From Fibrobacter sp. (lineage in GTDB: Bacteria > Fibrobacterota > Chitinivibrionia > Chitinivibrionales > Chitinispirillaceae): DNA of 64,000 nucleotides. The notes under the pieces were generated by a model. The model was not told the origin of the DNA. It searched no databases and saw nothing but the letters and a program-made list of their open reading frames with translations. This document shows, one piece after another, positions 36,862 through 46,362 of this stretch; the stretch's first letter is position 1, and each line of letters starts with the position of its first letter. The stretch is taken from positions 1 through 64,000 of the forward strand of contig JAAYIG010000137.1 of the NCBI GenBank assembly GCA_012523595.1, written 5' to 3'. A program made the position numbers and the translations under genes.

Positions 36862-37718
36862 CTGTTACCTCTGTCAATAAAGAACTTGGTGCAAGCGACA
36901 GTCATGGAGTAGAAAAATATGCCCACTGATATGGCAAACCAGGGTGTGATCTCTATGGGGTTTTTAAAAATCCAGGCCCATTTATGTGTGCCATAATCAA
37001 GGAATACCCTAGAGTGTATATAATTATTATGCTGGTCAAATGCAATATAAACCCACTGTGATGCCCACGCCATCCCTGGCAGATAACTCAACCAGGAAAC
37101 TGCGAAATAGTCCCAAAGTATCTCAATAAGCAGAATTACCGTCATAAATTTTAAATAGTGCCTCACATCCCATCTGTCCCAGATATAGAAAAACAGAGCG
37201 ATTCCCGGGATGGCGCACTGGTAAGAGAGGCTTTTTCCGCAGGGACCTGTGAAGTAACAGAAAAAACTGGCTGCTGTGATATGGAAAACCTGCAGAGATA
37301 TTTTCTGAGCATCACTGGGTTTCTTTTCTGATTTCTTAAGGGCCAGAAAGATAAAATTAAATAGACAGGTACATAAGGGATAAAACAGCCAATCTTCAAG
37401 TGTCAATATAAATTCAATATTGGTAATGCTCCAAGGTAAAAACAGCCATCCCGGAAAACCGGGATCATATTTTTCAATATAAATGCCCCAGAACCATCCC
37501 GAGATAGTGCAAATAGCAAAAACTGGAAGAAAATGTTTCCAGTTCCATCTTGACTTTACTTTCCATGCACCAACAGATGTAATCTGGGCGATTATTAACA
37601 GAGTGACAGGGTAACCCATTCCAATAAATCTTTGCATAGATGTTTTTGGCGGGCCGCAGCATACCTGAGAAAAGAGTTTTTCGTAGAGTGTCTGATAAAA
37701 ATCAAGATTAGACGGCAT
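36858..37718 (-). CDS. Lycopene-cyclase-domain-like membrane protein 2
   Basis: A 286-residue protein with about seven membrane helices. It has the acidic LEDWLFYP motif (near residue 95), like the PxE(E/D)xxF motif of CrtYcd/CarR-type lycopene cyclases, and a second acidic site LIEILWDYFAVSW. It ends with a WAWIFKNPIEITPWF segment shared with its neighbour. The assignment is by motif and topology only. It is the tandem paralogue of the gene upstream (11-bp overlap) and precedes a response regulator. No carotenoid synthesis genes are in the window. Confidence 0.6.
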   Translation of the reverse strand: MPSNLDFYQTLYEKLFSQVCCGPPKTSMQRFIGMGYPVTLLIIAQITSVGAWKVKSRWNWKHFLPVFAICTISGWFWGIYIEKYDPGFPGWLFLPWSITNIEFILTLEDWLFYPLCTCLFNFIFLALKKSEKKPSDAQKISLQVFHITAASFFCYFTGPCGKSLSYQCAIPGIALFFYIWDRWDVRHYLKFMTVILLIEILWDYFAVSWLSYLPGMAWASQWVYIAFDQHNNYIHSRVFLDYGTHKWAWIFKNPIEITPWFAISVGIFFYSMTVACTKFFIDRGNR

Positions 37719-38547
37719 ATTTTCTTCTCACCAGAAAAATGTCGACGCTGTTTATAGCCATGTAGATAAAGGAGGACCCTGTTATTCCATACCAGGGGGT
37801 AATATCCACAGGGTTGTTGAAGATCCAGGCCCATCTGTGCTTTGCAGGGTCCAGGAAAACACTGGAGAAATGGGCAATTCCATTCTGGTCCCACGTGATA
37901 TAGATCCATCCCGGGGCCCAGGATTTATAATGATAGATCCAGGAAACAGCGAAGCAGTCCCATAAAATCTCAAAAAATACCATGGTTCCAATGAACAGGA
38001 GCATGTGCCTGCAGTTTATTTTATGCCAGGCGTAAATCATCAGGACCATTGATGGGACAGCATACATCAGTGTTTCGAGCTTTCCGCAGATTCCGCCGAA
38101 GGAAAGCATTAAAAGTGATGCTGTCCACATGAAGATAAAGAATGTGATTTTGAGCCCCTGCGCCCATTTAAAATCGGTTGTTTCCGTGTCCCCCTCAGTG
38201 AGTCTGTAAACACCATAGAAGAAGATGGTGAGGAAGATGTAAAAAAGGATATCCTCAACGCACCAGAATCCAATCCATCCCGACGAGCTCCAGGGAGGTA
38301 CAACCCACCCTGGAAATTCCGGGTCTATTTTGTAAATTATAGCACCCAGGAGCAGGCCTGAAGCCGCAGATGGGATGCAGATATACCAGAATGCATGCCA
38401 TCTCCATTTCTTTCTCTTTGTCAGTACAATCATCAGTATAATTGAAACAATCAGCACAATTATATCTGATATCAGAAAATTACGGGCGATTATCTTCTCA
38501 AACAGTGTTGAAGGAAGACCATCTTTCAGATAATAACTGAAATTCAT
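37708..38547 (-). CDS. Lycopene-cyclase-domain-like membrane protein 1
   Basis: A 279-residue membrane protein with about seven helices, clearly related to the next gene. Shared features are FPGW..PPWS, the acidic CVEDILFY site, FFEILWDCFAVSW and WAWIFNNPVDITPWYG. The pattern resembles bacterial and archaeal lycopene cyclase domains. Other roles, such as non-catalytic sensing of a membrane isoprenoid, are possible. A GAGAGGAAAG ribosome-binding site is present. Confidence 0.6.
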   Translation of the reverse strand: MNFSYYLKDGLPSTLFEKIIARNFLISDIIVLIVSIILMIVLTKRKKWRWHAFWYICIPSAASGLLLGAIIYKIDPEFPGWVVPPWSSSGWIGFWCVEDILFYIFLTIFFYGVYRLTEGDTETTDFKWAQGLKITFFIFMWTASLLMLSFGGICGKLETLMYAVPSMVLMIYAWHKINCRHMLLFIGTMVFFEILWDCFAVSWIYHYKSWAPGWIYITWDQNGIAHFSSVFLDPAKHRWAWIFNNPVDITPWYGITGSSFIYMAINSVDIFLVRRKYAV

Positions 38548-38555
38548 CTTTCCTC

Positions 38556-39050
38556 TCAGGTGAATATGAATTTAGAGAAGAACCAAACGAAGCAGCCTAC
38601 TACTGAGTAGCCCAGAAAGACCTGAAGAGGTATTCCCAGAATTACTGCTTTAGGGCGGAATGGCTTGAATAACCCCAGGTAATATGAATCGTAGTTATAA
38701 GTCCAGTAGCCCAGGGAGTGAAAAGTTATTTCCATCAGATTGCCTGCTATGATTGCTGAGATGATGTAAGACAGGAAACTTCCTCCCATTTTTGATGCGG
38801 CGATCATGGTAAGCGCAAAAATGAGGTTCCATCCAAGAGGAAAGAGATAGTTTACTTCGGTATTTTTTATACAGCGGCTGGTGACCAGGTCGGGATGGTA
38901 CTTGAACATGCCGTGCATTGTTGATTCATAAACAAACGCGAAACAGTAGTTGATCAGTGCAACTTTCCACCAGGATGATGGAAAGAGATGATAGAGGAGG
39001 AAAAGACTGAGAATTCCCTGACCTGTAATTGACCACTCTTTTTTAGTCAT
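38556..39050 (-). CDS. Small polytopic membrane protein heading the lycopene-cyclase-like operon
   Basis: A 164-residue protein with about four helices. The C-terminal part (YWTYNYDSYYLG, then AVILGIPLQVFLGYSVVG) resembles half of a lycopene-cyclase-like repeat, but without the acidic pair, so it may be a distant or inactive relative. Family not recognised. An AGGAGT site precedes the ATG; it lies 8 bp before the next gene in the operon. Confidence 0.6.
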   Translation of the reverse strand: MTKKEWSITGQGILSLFLLYHLFPSSWWKVALINYCFAFVYESTMHGMFKYHPDLVTSRCIKNTEVNYLFPLGWNLIFALTMIAASKMGGSFLSYIISAIIAGNLMEITFHSLGYWTYNYDSYYLGLFKPFRPKAVILGIPLQVFLGYSVVGCFVWFFSKFIFT

Positions 39051-39463
39051 ACCGACTCCTGTGCTGGTCTTTTTAAGGTTAGAGCCTGGTTTTCACCCTG
39101 AAATACTGCACTTTTAAAGAACGGTTCTACTATTTACTGAATATTTCTGTATCTGAATTATTTACAATTCTAATTCAGAATAAGTAAGAACATAAAGAAT
39201 CGTTTTTTTTATATAGAAGAAAGCAAATCTCAAAATTGAGTGAATCAAGGCAGGAGGAAGCTTAATATAATGGTACACGAGAAATTTGAGAATATCAAGC
39301 GGAATGCAAAAACATTAATCTGATTCATATACAGATAGAATAAGAGGGCCTTTTAGAATCAAACAATCCCATAATCAAATGAATCAAGGTATGGCACGTC
39401 TCTTGCACCCTGGGGAAAGAAGTGAGTTGTTCAGCCCTTAAAATGACAACCTGAAAGAGGCTT
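39051..39463. other. Divergent intergenic region
   Basis: About 410 bp, AT-rich, between the membrane/signalling operon and the pyruvyltransferase gene. Apart from the sigma-54 promoter at 39393 I see no RNA gene, and no ACA-N4-TGT dyad of the type found in the nitrogen island. Confidence 0.55.
39393..39408 (+). promoter_or_regulatory. Sigma-54 promoter of the pyruvyltransferase operon
   Basis: TGGCACGTCTCTTGCA is a near-perfect -24/-12 element (GG and GC separated by 10 bp). It lies about 55 bp before the start of the polysaccharide pyruvyltransferase-like gene. Confidence 0.82.
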
Positions 39464-40627
39464 ATGCAGCAGAAAACACCTGTTCGCATTGGGATCACGG
39501 GCTCTTACGGAGGGATGAATTTAGGGGATGAGGGAATACTGCACAGCATGGTCACACAACTGCGGAATTCCCTGAGAGCGGAGATCACGGTTTTTACCCG
39601 CTGTTGTGAGGATTCCCTGAGTCGCCATCCGATAGATCATGCGGTAAAATCCGTCAACATGTCCCTGCCTGAGATTTTGCCTGTGATTGAGAGGCTTGAT
39701 GCGCTGGTAGTGGGGGGAGGAGGAATTCTCTATGATGCTCACGCCAGGCTTCATCTTCGGGAAGCATCATTGGCCCTTGAAAAAGGTGTACCGGTGATGG
39801 TGTATGCAGTTGGGGCCGGGCCTCTGAAAGATTCATTGGTTGCCGGGTATGTTCGTGATGTTTTAAGTGCTGTTGATCGTCTGACTGTCAGAGATCGCCA
39901 TTCCTGCCAGATTCTGGAGGAGATTGGGCTGAGACGTGAAATGCTAATCACTGCAGATCCGGCGCTTCTTCTCAAGCCGGAAACTGTGGATAAAACAGTG
40001 CTGCGCCGGGAGGGGCTTTCAGGGAAAGGGAGACGAGTTGGAATCTCAGTAAGAGAAGCGGGAGTTGCCGCACCGGATATCCAGGAGAGTCACTATCATG
40101 CCCTGCTTGCCAATGCCGCGGATTTCATGATTGAACGTTTTGATGCGGATATCATCTTTATCCCCATGGAACCGGGTGTCTTTGATGTTCAGCAGGCACA
40201 TGCGGTAATCTCCAGGATGCTTCGTCCCCAGAGAGCATCGGTGCTGCGGGGAAACTACAATTCAAATCAACTTCTCTATATTATCAGCCATCTGGATTTC
40301 GCAGTGGGGATGAGGCTTCATTTTCTGATCTTTGCCGCCAGAATGGGAGTACCTTTTGTAGCTCTCCCTTATTCTTCGAAAGTGATGGGTTTTCTTGAGG
40401 AACTGGATATAGAGATGCCTCCCATTAATCTGGTCAATGAGGGGCGTCTTATGGCCTATATTGACAGAGCCTGGGATAGCAGAGAGGAGTTGAAGAGAAA
40501 GATAAATACCATGCTTCCCAGGCTCCAGAGCCGTGCTTCAGAGAATAATGGTGTATTGATAGATTTGCTTAAACAGAGAAAGATTCAAGACAAGAGGGAA
40601 CAAAATGCCTCCTCTGAGCCGTCCTGA
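39464..40627 (+). CDS. csaB: Polysaccharide pyruvyltransferase family protein (CsaB-like)
   Basis: A 387-residue GT-B-like enzyme of the CsaB/WcaK family, which adds pyruvate ketals to cell-wall or capsule sugars. Typical parts are GSYGGMNLGDEGIL at the start, GGGGILYD, GAGPL and a C-terminal RLHFLIFAARMGVPFVALPYSSKV. It is expressed from a sigma-54 promoter and overlaps the downstream FAD gene by 23 bp. The true acceptor is unknown. The gene symbol is by family only. Confidence 0.8.
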   Translation: MQQKTPVRIGITGSYGGMNLGDEGILHSMVTQLRNSLRAEITVFTRCCEDSLSRHPIDHAVKSVNMSLPEILPVIERLDALVVGGGGILYDAHARLHLREASLALEKGVPVMVYAVGAGPLKDSLVAGYVRDVLSAVDRLTVRDRHSCQILEEIGLRREMLITADPALLLKPETVDKTVLRREGLSGKGRRVGISVREAGVAAPDIQESHYHALLANAADFMIERFDADIIFIPMEPGVFDVQQAHAVISRMLRPQRASVLRGNYNSNQLLYIISHLDFAVGMRLHFLIFAARMGVPFVALPYSSKVMGFLEELDIEMPPINLVNEGRLMAYIDRAWDSREELKRKINTMLPRLQSRASENNGVLIDLLKQRKIQDKREQNASSEPS

Positions 40628-42008
40628 TAAAAATGAAAAAATAACCGTGCCTGCAAGTGAGGCACTTGTGGCAGCAGAAACCGATGTATTGGTGGTAGGG
40701 GGTGGTTCTGCAGGAATCGGGGCATCGTTTGGTGCTGCAAGGGCCGGTGGTGAGGTGATACTGGCAGAAAGGTATGGATTTCTTGGTGGCGCTGCTACTG
40801 TGGCACTGGTGATGCCTTTTATGTCAGCCCATACCCAGGAGTTTACTTTTCGCAAGCCCGGTAAGTCAAACCTGTTTCCTTCCGATCATGGTGAGGGTAC
40901 CAGGGTAATTGCCGGAGTGCTTCTGGAACTGGTGAATCGGCTGATTGAGAACGGGGGAGCTGTGCTTCCTTCCTTTGAAACCGGGTATGTAATGCCTTTT
41001 GATCCGGAGGTTCTTAAAAGCACAGCTTTGAGTATGCTGGATGATTCCAATGTTCGTGTGTTGCTGCACTCCTTTGCGTTCTCCTACTCCAGAGGGGAGG
41101 ATTTTTCCACGGTTTTTTTCATGACAAAATCCGGACCTGTTGCAATTCGTGCCCGCTGTATAGTGGACTGTACTGGTGATGGTGATGTGGCGTATCTGGC
41201 CGGGGCGCCTTACAAGATAGGGCGTGAAACTGATGGGTTGGTGCAGCCGATGACACTTTATTTCAGAATGGTGGGCTTTCATCGGCCTGCATTTGTCGAG
41301 TATGTGCGGAAACATCCTGAGCAGTGGTATGGAGTATTCGGATTGTGGGATCTGATCGAGAAGGCGACTGCTGAAGGGAAGTTGAAGTTTCCAAGAGAGG
41401 ATCTTCTCATGTTCGCAACTCCTCATGACCAGGAGGTAAGCGTAAACAGTACAAGGGTGGGTGGATTGGCGGTTGATGTTTTTGATCTGACTGTTTCGGA
41501 GTGGGAGAACAGGAAGCAGGCACATGAGGTTTCTGAATTTTTGAGAAAATGGGTTCCCGGTTTTGAGAATTCCTATATGGTGCAGACAGGTGTTCAGGTT
41601 GGAATCAGAGAGTCCCGCAGGATAATGGGAGAATATGTACTTAAGGGAGAGGATATAATCGAGGCCAGAAGATTTGATGATGTGATAGCGCGCAGTGCTT
41701 ATCCTCTTGATATTCATAATCCCAGGGGAAAGGGTACCCGTATGGAGCGGGTTCCTCCTGGAGAGGCTTACGATATTCCCCTCAGGTGTCTCAAACCTCT
41801 GGGGTGTGATGATATTCTTACTGGCGGTCGTTGTATTTCCGGTACTCACGAAGCACACTCATCCTACAGGGTAATGCCGGTGGCAATGGCTACGGGGCAT
41901 GCTGCAGGTGTGTGTGCAGCCCTGGCAGCAAAGGTCGGTAAAGTCAGTTTGGTTAAACCTGAAGATGTTCAGGTTGAGCTTTTGAGACAGGGAGCCAATC
42001 TGGGCTAA
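40605..42008 (+). CDS. FAD-dependent oxidoreductase
   Basis: A 467-residue flavoprotein. The N-terminal FAD-binding motif is VLVVGGGSAGIGASFGAARAG (about residues 28-48), followed by GRYGFLGG-like sequence. A second FAD contact (IVDCTGDGDVAYLAG) and a C-terminal GGRCISGTHEAHSSYR/MATGHAAG region are typical of the FAD-dependent family that includes anaerobic sugar- or polyol-acting enzymes. Substrate unknown. It overlaps the pyruvyltransferase gene, so they share a transcript. Confidence 0.82.
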   Translation: MPPLSRPDKNEKITVPASEALVAAETDVLVVGGGSAGIGASFGAARAGGEVILAERYGFLGGAATVALVMPFMSAHTQEFTFRKPGKSNLFPSDHGEGTRVIAGVLLELVNRLIENGGAVLPSFETGYVMPFDPEVLKSTALSMLDDSNVRVLLHSFAFSYSRGEDFSTVFFMTKSGPVAIRARCIVDCTGDGDVAYLAGAPYKIGRETDGLVQPMTLYFRMVGFHRPAFVEYVRKHPEQWYGVFGLWDLIEKATAEGKLKFPREDLLMFATPHDQEVSVNSTRVGGLAVDVFDLTVSEWENRKQAHEVSEFLRKWVPGFENSYMVQTGVQVGIRESRRIMGEYVLKGEDIIEARRFDDVIARSAYPLDIHNPRGKGTRMERVPPGEAYDIPLRCLKPLGCDDILTGGRCISGTHEAHSSYRVMPVAMATGHAAGVCAALAAKVGKVSLVKPEDVQVELLRQGANLG

Positions 42009-42147
42009 TTTCTCCGGTGTTTGTTTTCTATATTATTCTTGATAAAAGGTTCCCCATTTACCAGTTTTTAAACGTACCAGAAGTGCAGATCTTGTCATTT
42101 ACTGCTCTGTACAGAAAAATTCCTTTTTTTTAAAGTCCGGGTTAAAT

Positions 42148-42870
42148 ATGAAGAAAGCAGTCCTGGTGATCGGGGGTGGGAGAGGTATTGGACGGGCGGT
42201 GTGTTTACGCGGCGCACAGGATGGTTATCATGTACTGATAAACTACCGTCAGAACACTACAGAGGCAGAGAAGACTCTGGAGGAGGTCAAAAGATCCGGT
42301 GGCAGTGCTGAACTGTGCCGTTTTGATATTACTGACCGCAGTGAGACTGTTTCTGCAATTGAAGATTTACTGGCCAGAAATACTGTCTGGGGGCTTGTGC
42401 TGAGTGCGGGGATACGCAGGGATGAACTGCTGGTGTTTATGGAGGAGAATCACTGGGATGAGATTATCGACATCAACCTGCGCAGTTTTTACACTGTGGT
42501 TAAACCAGTTGTAAAGCAGATGGTTCTGAGCAGACAGGGGAGAATAGTGGTCGTATCTTCAACCTCCGGACAGACCGGGCTTCCGGGGCAGGTGCATTAT
42601 TCGGCTACAAAGGCGGGATTGATCGGTGCGGTTAAGGCGCTCTCCCAGGAGTGTGCCAAAAGAAATGTGCTTGTAAATGCTGTCGCTCCCGGTTTTATTG
42701 AAACAGATATGACTGATGATATAAATACTAAAGAATACAGGGAAAAGATTCCAATGCAGCGATTCGGTCGTCCTTCCGAGGTCGCATCGGTTGTTTCTTT
42801 TCTTCTGTCTCCAGACTCCAGTTATATGACTGGTCAGGTCCTGGGGATTAATGGCGGCATATACATGTGA
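42148..42870 (+). CDS. FabG-like 3-oxoacyl-ACP reductase / short-chain dehydrogenase
   Basis: A 240-residue classical SDR. The cofactor motif is GGGRGIGRA, the catalytic Ser lies in VVVSSTSG and Tyr/Lys in YSATKAG. NAVAPGFIETDMT and the C-terminal GQVLGINGG are typical of FabG. It reduces a 3-oxo substrate with NADPH, probably 3-oxoacyl-ACP. The lone position away from other fab genes leaves the substrate open. Lytic transglycosylase gene follows by 21 bp. Confidence 0.88.
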   Translation: MKKAVLVIGGGRGIGRAVCLRGAQDGYHVLINYRQNTTEAEKTLEEVKRSGGSAELCRFDITDRSETVSAIEDLLARNTVWGLVLSAGIRRDELLVFMEENHWDEIIDINLRSFYTVVKPVVKQMVLSRQGRIVVVSSTSGQTGLPGQVHYSATKAGLIGAVKALSQECAKRNVLVNAVAPGFIETDMTDDINTKEYREKIPMQRFGRPSEVASVVSFLLSPDSSYMTGQVLGINGGIYM

Positions 42871-42891
42871 ACTGGTTCCCAGGAACCCGGA

Positions 42892-45141
42892 GTGAATGTG
42901 AGAGCGTACACCAGAAGAGTAGCTTTTATAACTGCTGTGATTTTCATTCCGCTTCTGTGTCTGGCTTCGCAAGACAGCGGTAGTGTGTCAAAGCTTAGTC
43001 TTGTTCCTGCATATTTCCCCGGTATGGGAAATTTGAAGAGTGGAAATTATGAAGCTGCTCTGCAGGAGCTTCTTTCTGATTCTCTGGTAACAGATTCTAT
43101 CCAGCGGGTTTTCCAGTTGGCCAATATCCATCATAAGCTTTCCGATCACAGTAAAGCGCTTTTTCTCTACAGGCTTGCTGCCCAGAAAAATGAGGTGATA
43201 GCGCCGGTTGCCTACACATTTATTGGTGATATTGAATATGAGCAGGGGCGGGTGCAGAATAGCCTGACTGCTTACAGGGCTGCTCTTGGGCACAGGATTC
43301 CTCAGAAATATAAGATTTATGTCTTCGGGAAGATTCGGAAGGCTGTTGAGCAGGACAGCAGTGGTTTGTCTGATGCAGGATGGCTGGAGGAGTTCCGGAG
43401 GTGGAGGGAATCGGAGGAGAAGGTAAAGCTGCCTGATTTTTCGGACACTGTCGATGCGATGATCAAGGGGAGGAATTGGAGTGTGATAGATTCGCTCCTT
43501 GACACGATGGTTTTAAGCGGAAAAGAAGGCTGCCGAATCGCCAAGCTTGTTTTCAGTTCTGATTCACAGCAAATAGGCGGGAAAAACCAGTTTAAGCTTG
43601 CCAATGCTGCTGCACAGTGCAAGGACTGGAAGACGGCTGATGGGATTTTGCGAAATATAGCGGCTAAAAAAGGGTTGATGAGGGAAGTTCCGGAGGGAAG
43701 GTATCTGTATCTCAGGGCGCAGGTATACTATCAACTGGGGATGTTTGAGGAATCGATTAAGACCTACAGGAAAATAGACAGCAAGTATGGTTCTGACGCC
43801 AATGTTTTAATGAGTCTGGCGAGGGCTTACCGTAAAATCGGTAAAGCGGATGAAGCTGATAAGTGGTATGAGAGGCATTTAAAAGAGTATCCTTCTCATT
43901 CAAGAAACCAGGAGATAATGTGGCTCAAGGCCTGGAGGATGGAGGAGAAGGGGAAGATTAATGAAGCTGGTTCTGTGTACCGGCAGATTTATACCCGTTA
44001 TCCGAAGGGGTCGAGGCGGGATGAGTCGTATTTGAGACATGCACTTTGTTTTTACAAACAGGAAAAATATGATTCTGCCCTGACGATACTGGATAATTTT
44101 ACAAAGAAGTATCCTTATTCAAAACTGAGGCTTTCCATTTCTTACTGGAAAGGCAAGTGCCTGCTTGCGCTTGACAAGACAAGGCAGTCCAGGAAGGTTT
44201 TCCGCGAGATTTCAGCAGAGGAACCTTATGATTACTATGCACACAGATCGAGGCAGGTTTTATCTCTTCTGGGAGATACCGCTGAATTTGCTCTGGACAC
44301 CGTCTCCGGTCTTGATCATGTGTTCCAGTGGCTCGATTCCATATCGCCTGCCAAATTGAAAAAGGACCTCTCTGCATCAGATTCAATCGATTATATCCGT
44401 GGGATTTACCTTGCCTCGATCGGGGAAACAGAAGCAGCCGAATACTTTCTGGAAAAGCTGGAGACTTCTTTTCCTGCAAATCTGAGTCTTCAGTTGGAGT
44501 TGTCGCTCCTTTATTATATCGGTGATTCGCCTGCCCAAGCATACAGGGTTGCCCGTCGCTTGACCTGGCGGATACCCGTTGCCGCAAAGGGGAGAATGCC
44601 GCTTGGGCTTTACAGATTCCTTTATCCATCATTTTTTGGCGATATAATCAGGGAGGCTGCGGCACAACACAATGTTGATCCTTATCTGGTCAGTGCGGTG
44701 ATAAGGCAGGAGAGCATCTTTAATCCTGTGATCAAGTCGCCTGTTGGAGCGATCGGGCTGATGCAGATAATGCCTTATACAGGCAAGTACATCGCTGAGA
44801 AGGTTAAGGTTCCATTTGCAAATGATTCTCTTTCCTGTCCGCTTTACAATGTCCGGTTCGGGACCTTTTACATACGGGAGTTGCTGGATGAGTTCAACGA
44901 TAATGTAGTGCTGGTACTGGCCGGCTATAACGGGGGACCTCACAATGCCCGGAAATGGTTCAGCAGGAATAAAGAAGAGGAGTATGATCTTTTTGTGGAA
45001 GATATAGCTTTTTCTGAAACTCGTGATTATGTAAAGAAAGTGCTGGCCAATTACTGGACCTACCGGGTGCTTGCAGGTAATTCAGGTTTTGCTTTTGGGG
45101 TTGAGAGCGCATTGTCGGCAGGTACGCGTCATTCCAGGTAA
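42892..45141 (+). CDS. Soluble-type lytic transglycosylase with TPR domain
   Basis: A 749-residue exported protein. An N-terminal signal is followed by many TPR-like helical repeats (about 30-560), such as YLRAQVYYQLGMFEESIKTY. The C-terminal Slt domain (about 585-720) has the catalytic Glu in VIRQESIFNP, then GAIGLMQIMPYTG and LAGYNGGPHNA. It cleaves peptidoglycan in the periplasm. The start is GTG with an AGGA site. Confidence 0.9.
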   Translation: MNVRAYTRRVAFITAVIFIPLLCLASQDSGSVSKLSLVPAYFPGMGNLKSGNYEAALQELLSDSLVTDSIQRVFQLANIHHKLSDHSKALFLYRLAAQKNEVIAPVAYTFIGDIEYEQGRVQNSLTAYRAALGHRIPQKYKIYVFGKIRKAVEQDSSGLSDAGWLEEFRRWRESEEKVKLPDFSDTVDAMIKGRNWSVIDSLLDTMVLSGKEGCRIAKLVFSSDSQQIGGKNQFKLANAAAQCKDWKTADGILRNIAAKKGLMREVPEGRYLYLRAQVYYQLGMFEESIKTYRKIDSKYGSDANVLMSLARAYRKIGKADEADKWYERHLKEYPSHSRNQEIMWLKAWRMEEKGKINEAGSVYRQIYTRYPKGSRRDESYLRHALCFYKQEKYDSALTILDNFTKKYPYSKLRLSISYWKGKCLLALDKTRQSRKVFREISAEEPYDYYAHRSRQVLSLLGDTAEFALDTVSGLDHVFQWLDSISPAKLKKDLSASDSIDYIRGIYLASIGETEAAEYFLEKLETSFPANLSLQLELSLLYYIGDSPAQAYRVARRLTWRIPVAAKGRMPLGLYRFLYPSFFGDIIREAAAQHNVDPYLVSAVIRQESIFNPVIKSPVGAIGLMQIMPYTGKYIAEKVKVPFANDSLSCPLYNVRFGTFYIRELLDEFNDNVVLVLAGYNGGPHNARKWFSRNKEEEYDLFVEDIAFSETRDYVKKVLANYWTYRVLAGNSGFAFGVESALSAGTRHSR

Positions 45142-45261
45142 GCGGCTGCAGGTGTGGATTTTATGTGGAAATTTGAGTTTCTGTTGCACTGGAGGCTGAT
45201 CTCTCTTATTTTTCAGTGTTCGGGTAAAATGCCTGGGTAATTTTTTCAAACAGGAGGTCCT

Positions 45262-46221
45262 ATGTTCAGAAGTATTCTACTGTTAGGCATATTTGGCGTT
45301 TTCATGGCTTTTGCTCAGGATGACGATGATGTGAAAGCGGATTCGATTGTTTATGAAAAGCCTACAGAGTGGCGTGTCTTTTCTGCATCGGGACCAGTGA
45401 AAGCTTTTACTCTGCAGAATAATGTGTTGTGGTTCGCTACTCAGGAGAGTGTTTTTTCTACGAGCATGAAAAAGGCTGCTGAGCAGAAATTTCCCACTTT
45501 GGGAAAAATTGCGGGAAGTGATGTAACCTGCATGGTAACTGATGCTTCCGGTAAAGTATGGATTGGTGGAAATAACGGAGTAGCTGTCAGAAGCGGGAAT
45601 CAGTTTACAAACTACACATCTGAAAACGGCCTTCCAAGTGATGCTGTTAGCAGTATGGCTGCTTCGTCAGATGGAAAAGTATGGGTTGGTACAGATAAAG
45701 GGTTGGTTTGTTTCCAGGGAAGCTCATCGAAGACTTACACCACAAAAGATGGTCTGGTGAGCGACAAGGTGCAGGCACTTATGGCTGGGAAGAAGGGCGA
45801 TATCTGGGTAGGAACCAATAAGGGAATCAGTGTGTTTGATGGAGCGAAGTGGACACTTCATGATATGAAAAAGGGCTTGAGCTGGAACGATGTGAAGGCT
45901 TTGGCACAGGATTCCAGGAAGAATGTTATCTGGGCGGCAGTTGGAGAGAAAGATGTGAACTGCTTTGAGAATGGGAAATGGAACACTTATATGGAAATTC
46001 AGCCTGGGATAACGAGTATAATGGTTGATACACAGAGTAGAATCTGGTTTGGATCTGAAACTGGTCTGCTTAAGTTCAATGGAGATGAGTGGATTAGTGA
46101 TCCAAAGCAGTTAGGCATACCTGCTGCTCAGGTTTTCAGTCTTCACAGGGATAATGGTGGAAATTTGTGGTTTGCCATGGAAAGCGGAGTGGTCAGACTT
46201 GCAAATCCATATCCGTTCTGA
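45262..46221 (+). CDS. Secreted beta-propeller protein (two-component-regulator propeller repeats)
   Basis: A 319-residue exported protein with signal peptide ending at MAFAQ. The mature part is built of repeats of the type GKVWIGGNNGVAVRSG / GDIWVGTNKGISVFDG, characteristic of two-component-regulator propeller repeats, here without any kinase part. It is probably a periplasmic or surface binding protein. A very strong CAGGAGGT site precedes the ATG. Confidence 0.82.
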   Translation: MFRSILLLGIFGVFMAFAQDDDDVKADSIVYEKPTEWRVFSASGPVKAFTLQNNVLWFATQESVFSTSMKKAAEQKFPTLGKIAGSDVTCMVTDASGKVWIGGNNGVAVRSGNQFTNYTSENGLPSDAVSSMAASSDGKVWVGTDKGLVCFQGSSSKTYTTKDGLVSDKVQALMAGKKGDIWVGTNKGISVFDGAKWTLHDMKKGLSWNDVKALAQDSRKNVIWAAVGEKDVNCFENGKWNTYMEIQPGITSIMVDTQSRIWFGSETGLLKFNGDEWISDPKQLGIPAAQVFSLHRDNGGNLWFAMESGVVRLANPYPF

Positions 46222-46228
46222 TTCCTTT

Positions 46229-46244
46229 TGGCATAATCATTGCG
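46229..46244 (+). promoter_or_regulatory. Possible sigma-54 promoter before the inositol-phosphate synthase gene
   Basis: TTGGCATAATCATTGCG keeps the GG-N10-GC spacing, about 120 bp before the ino1-type gene. The -12 half (TTGCG) is off consensus, so this is weaker than the other sigma-54 sites. Confidence 0.4.
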
Positions 46245-46362
46245 GCATAAGAATTGACATGCTACTCTGAATCAGTACTGAAACGACCATGTCAGGGCGG
46301 GATGTCTGGTGTAGCTGTGCTTTTTAATGGTAAACATAAGAAATCAGGGAGGTTGCAGTGAT

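Noticed and set aside
40866-41858. Long minus-strand open frame of 330 codons
   Set aside because: Antisense to the FAD oxidoreductase gene, whose motifs are clear; the frame has no family features.
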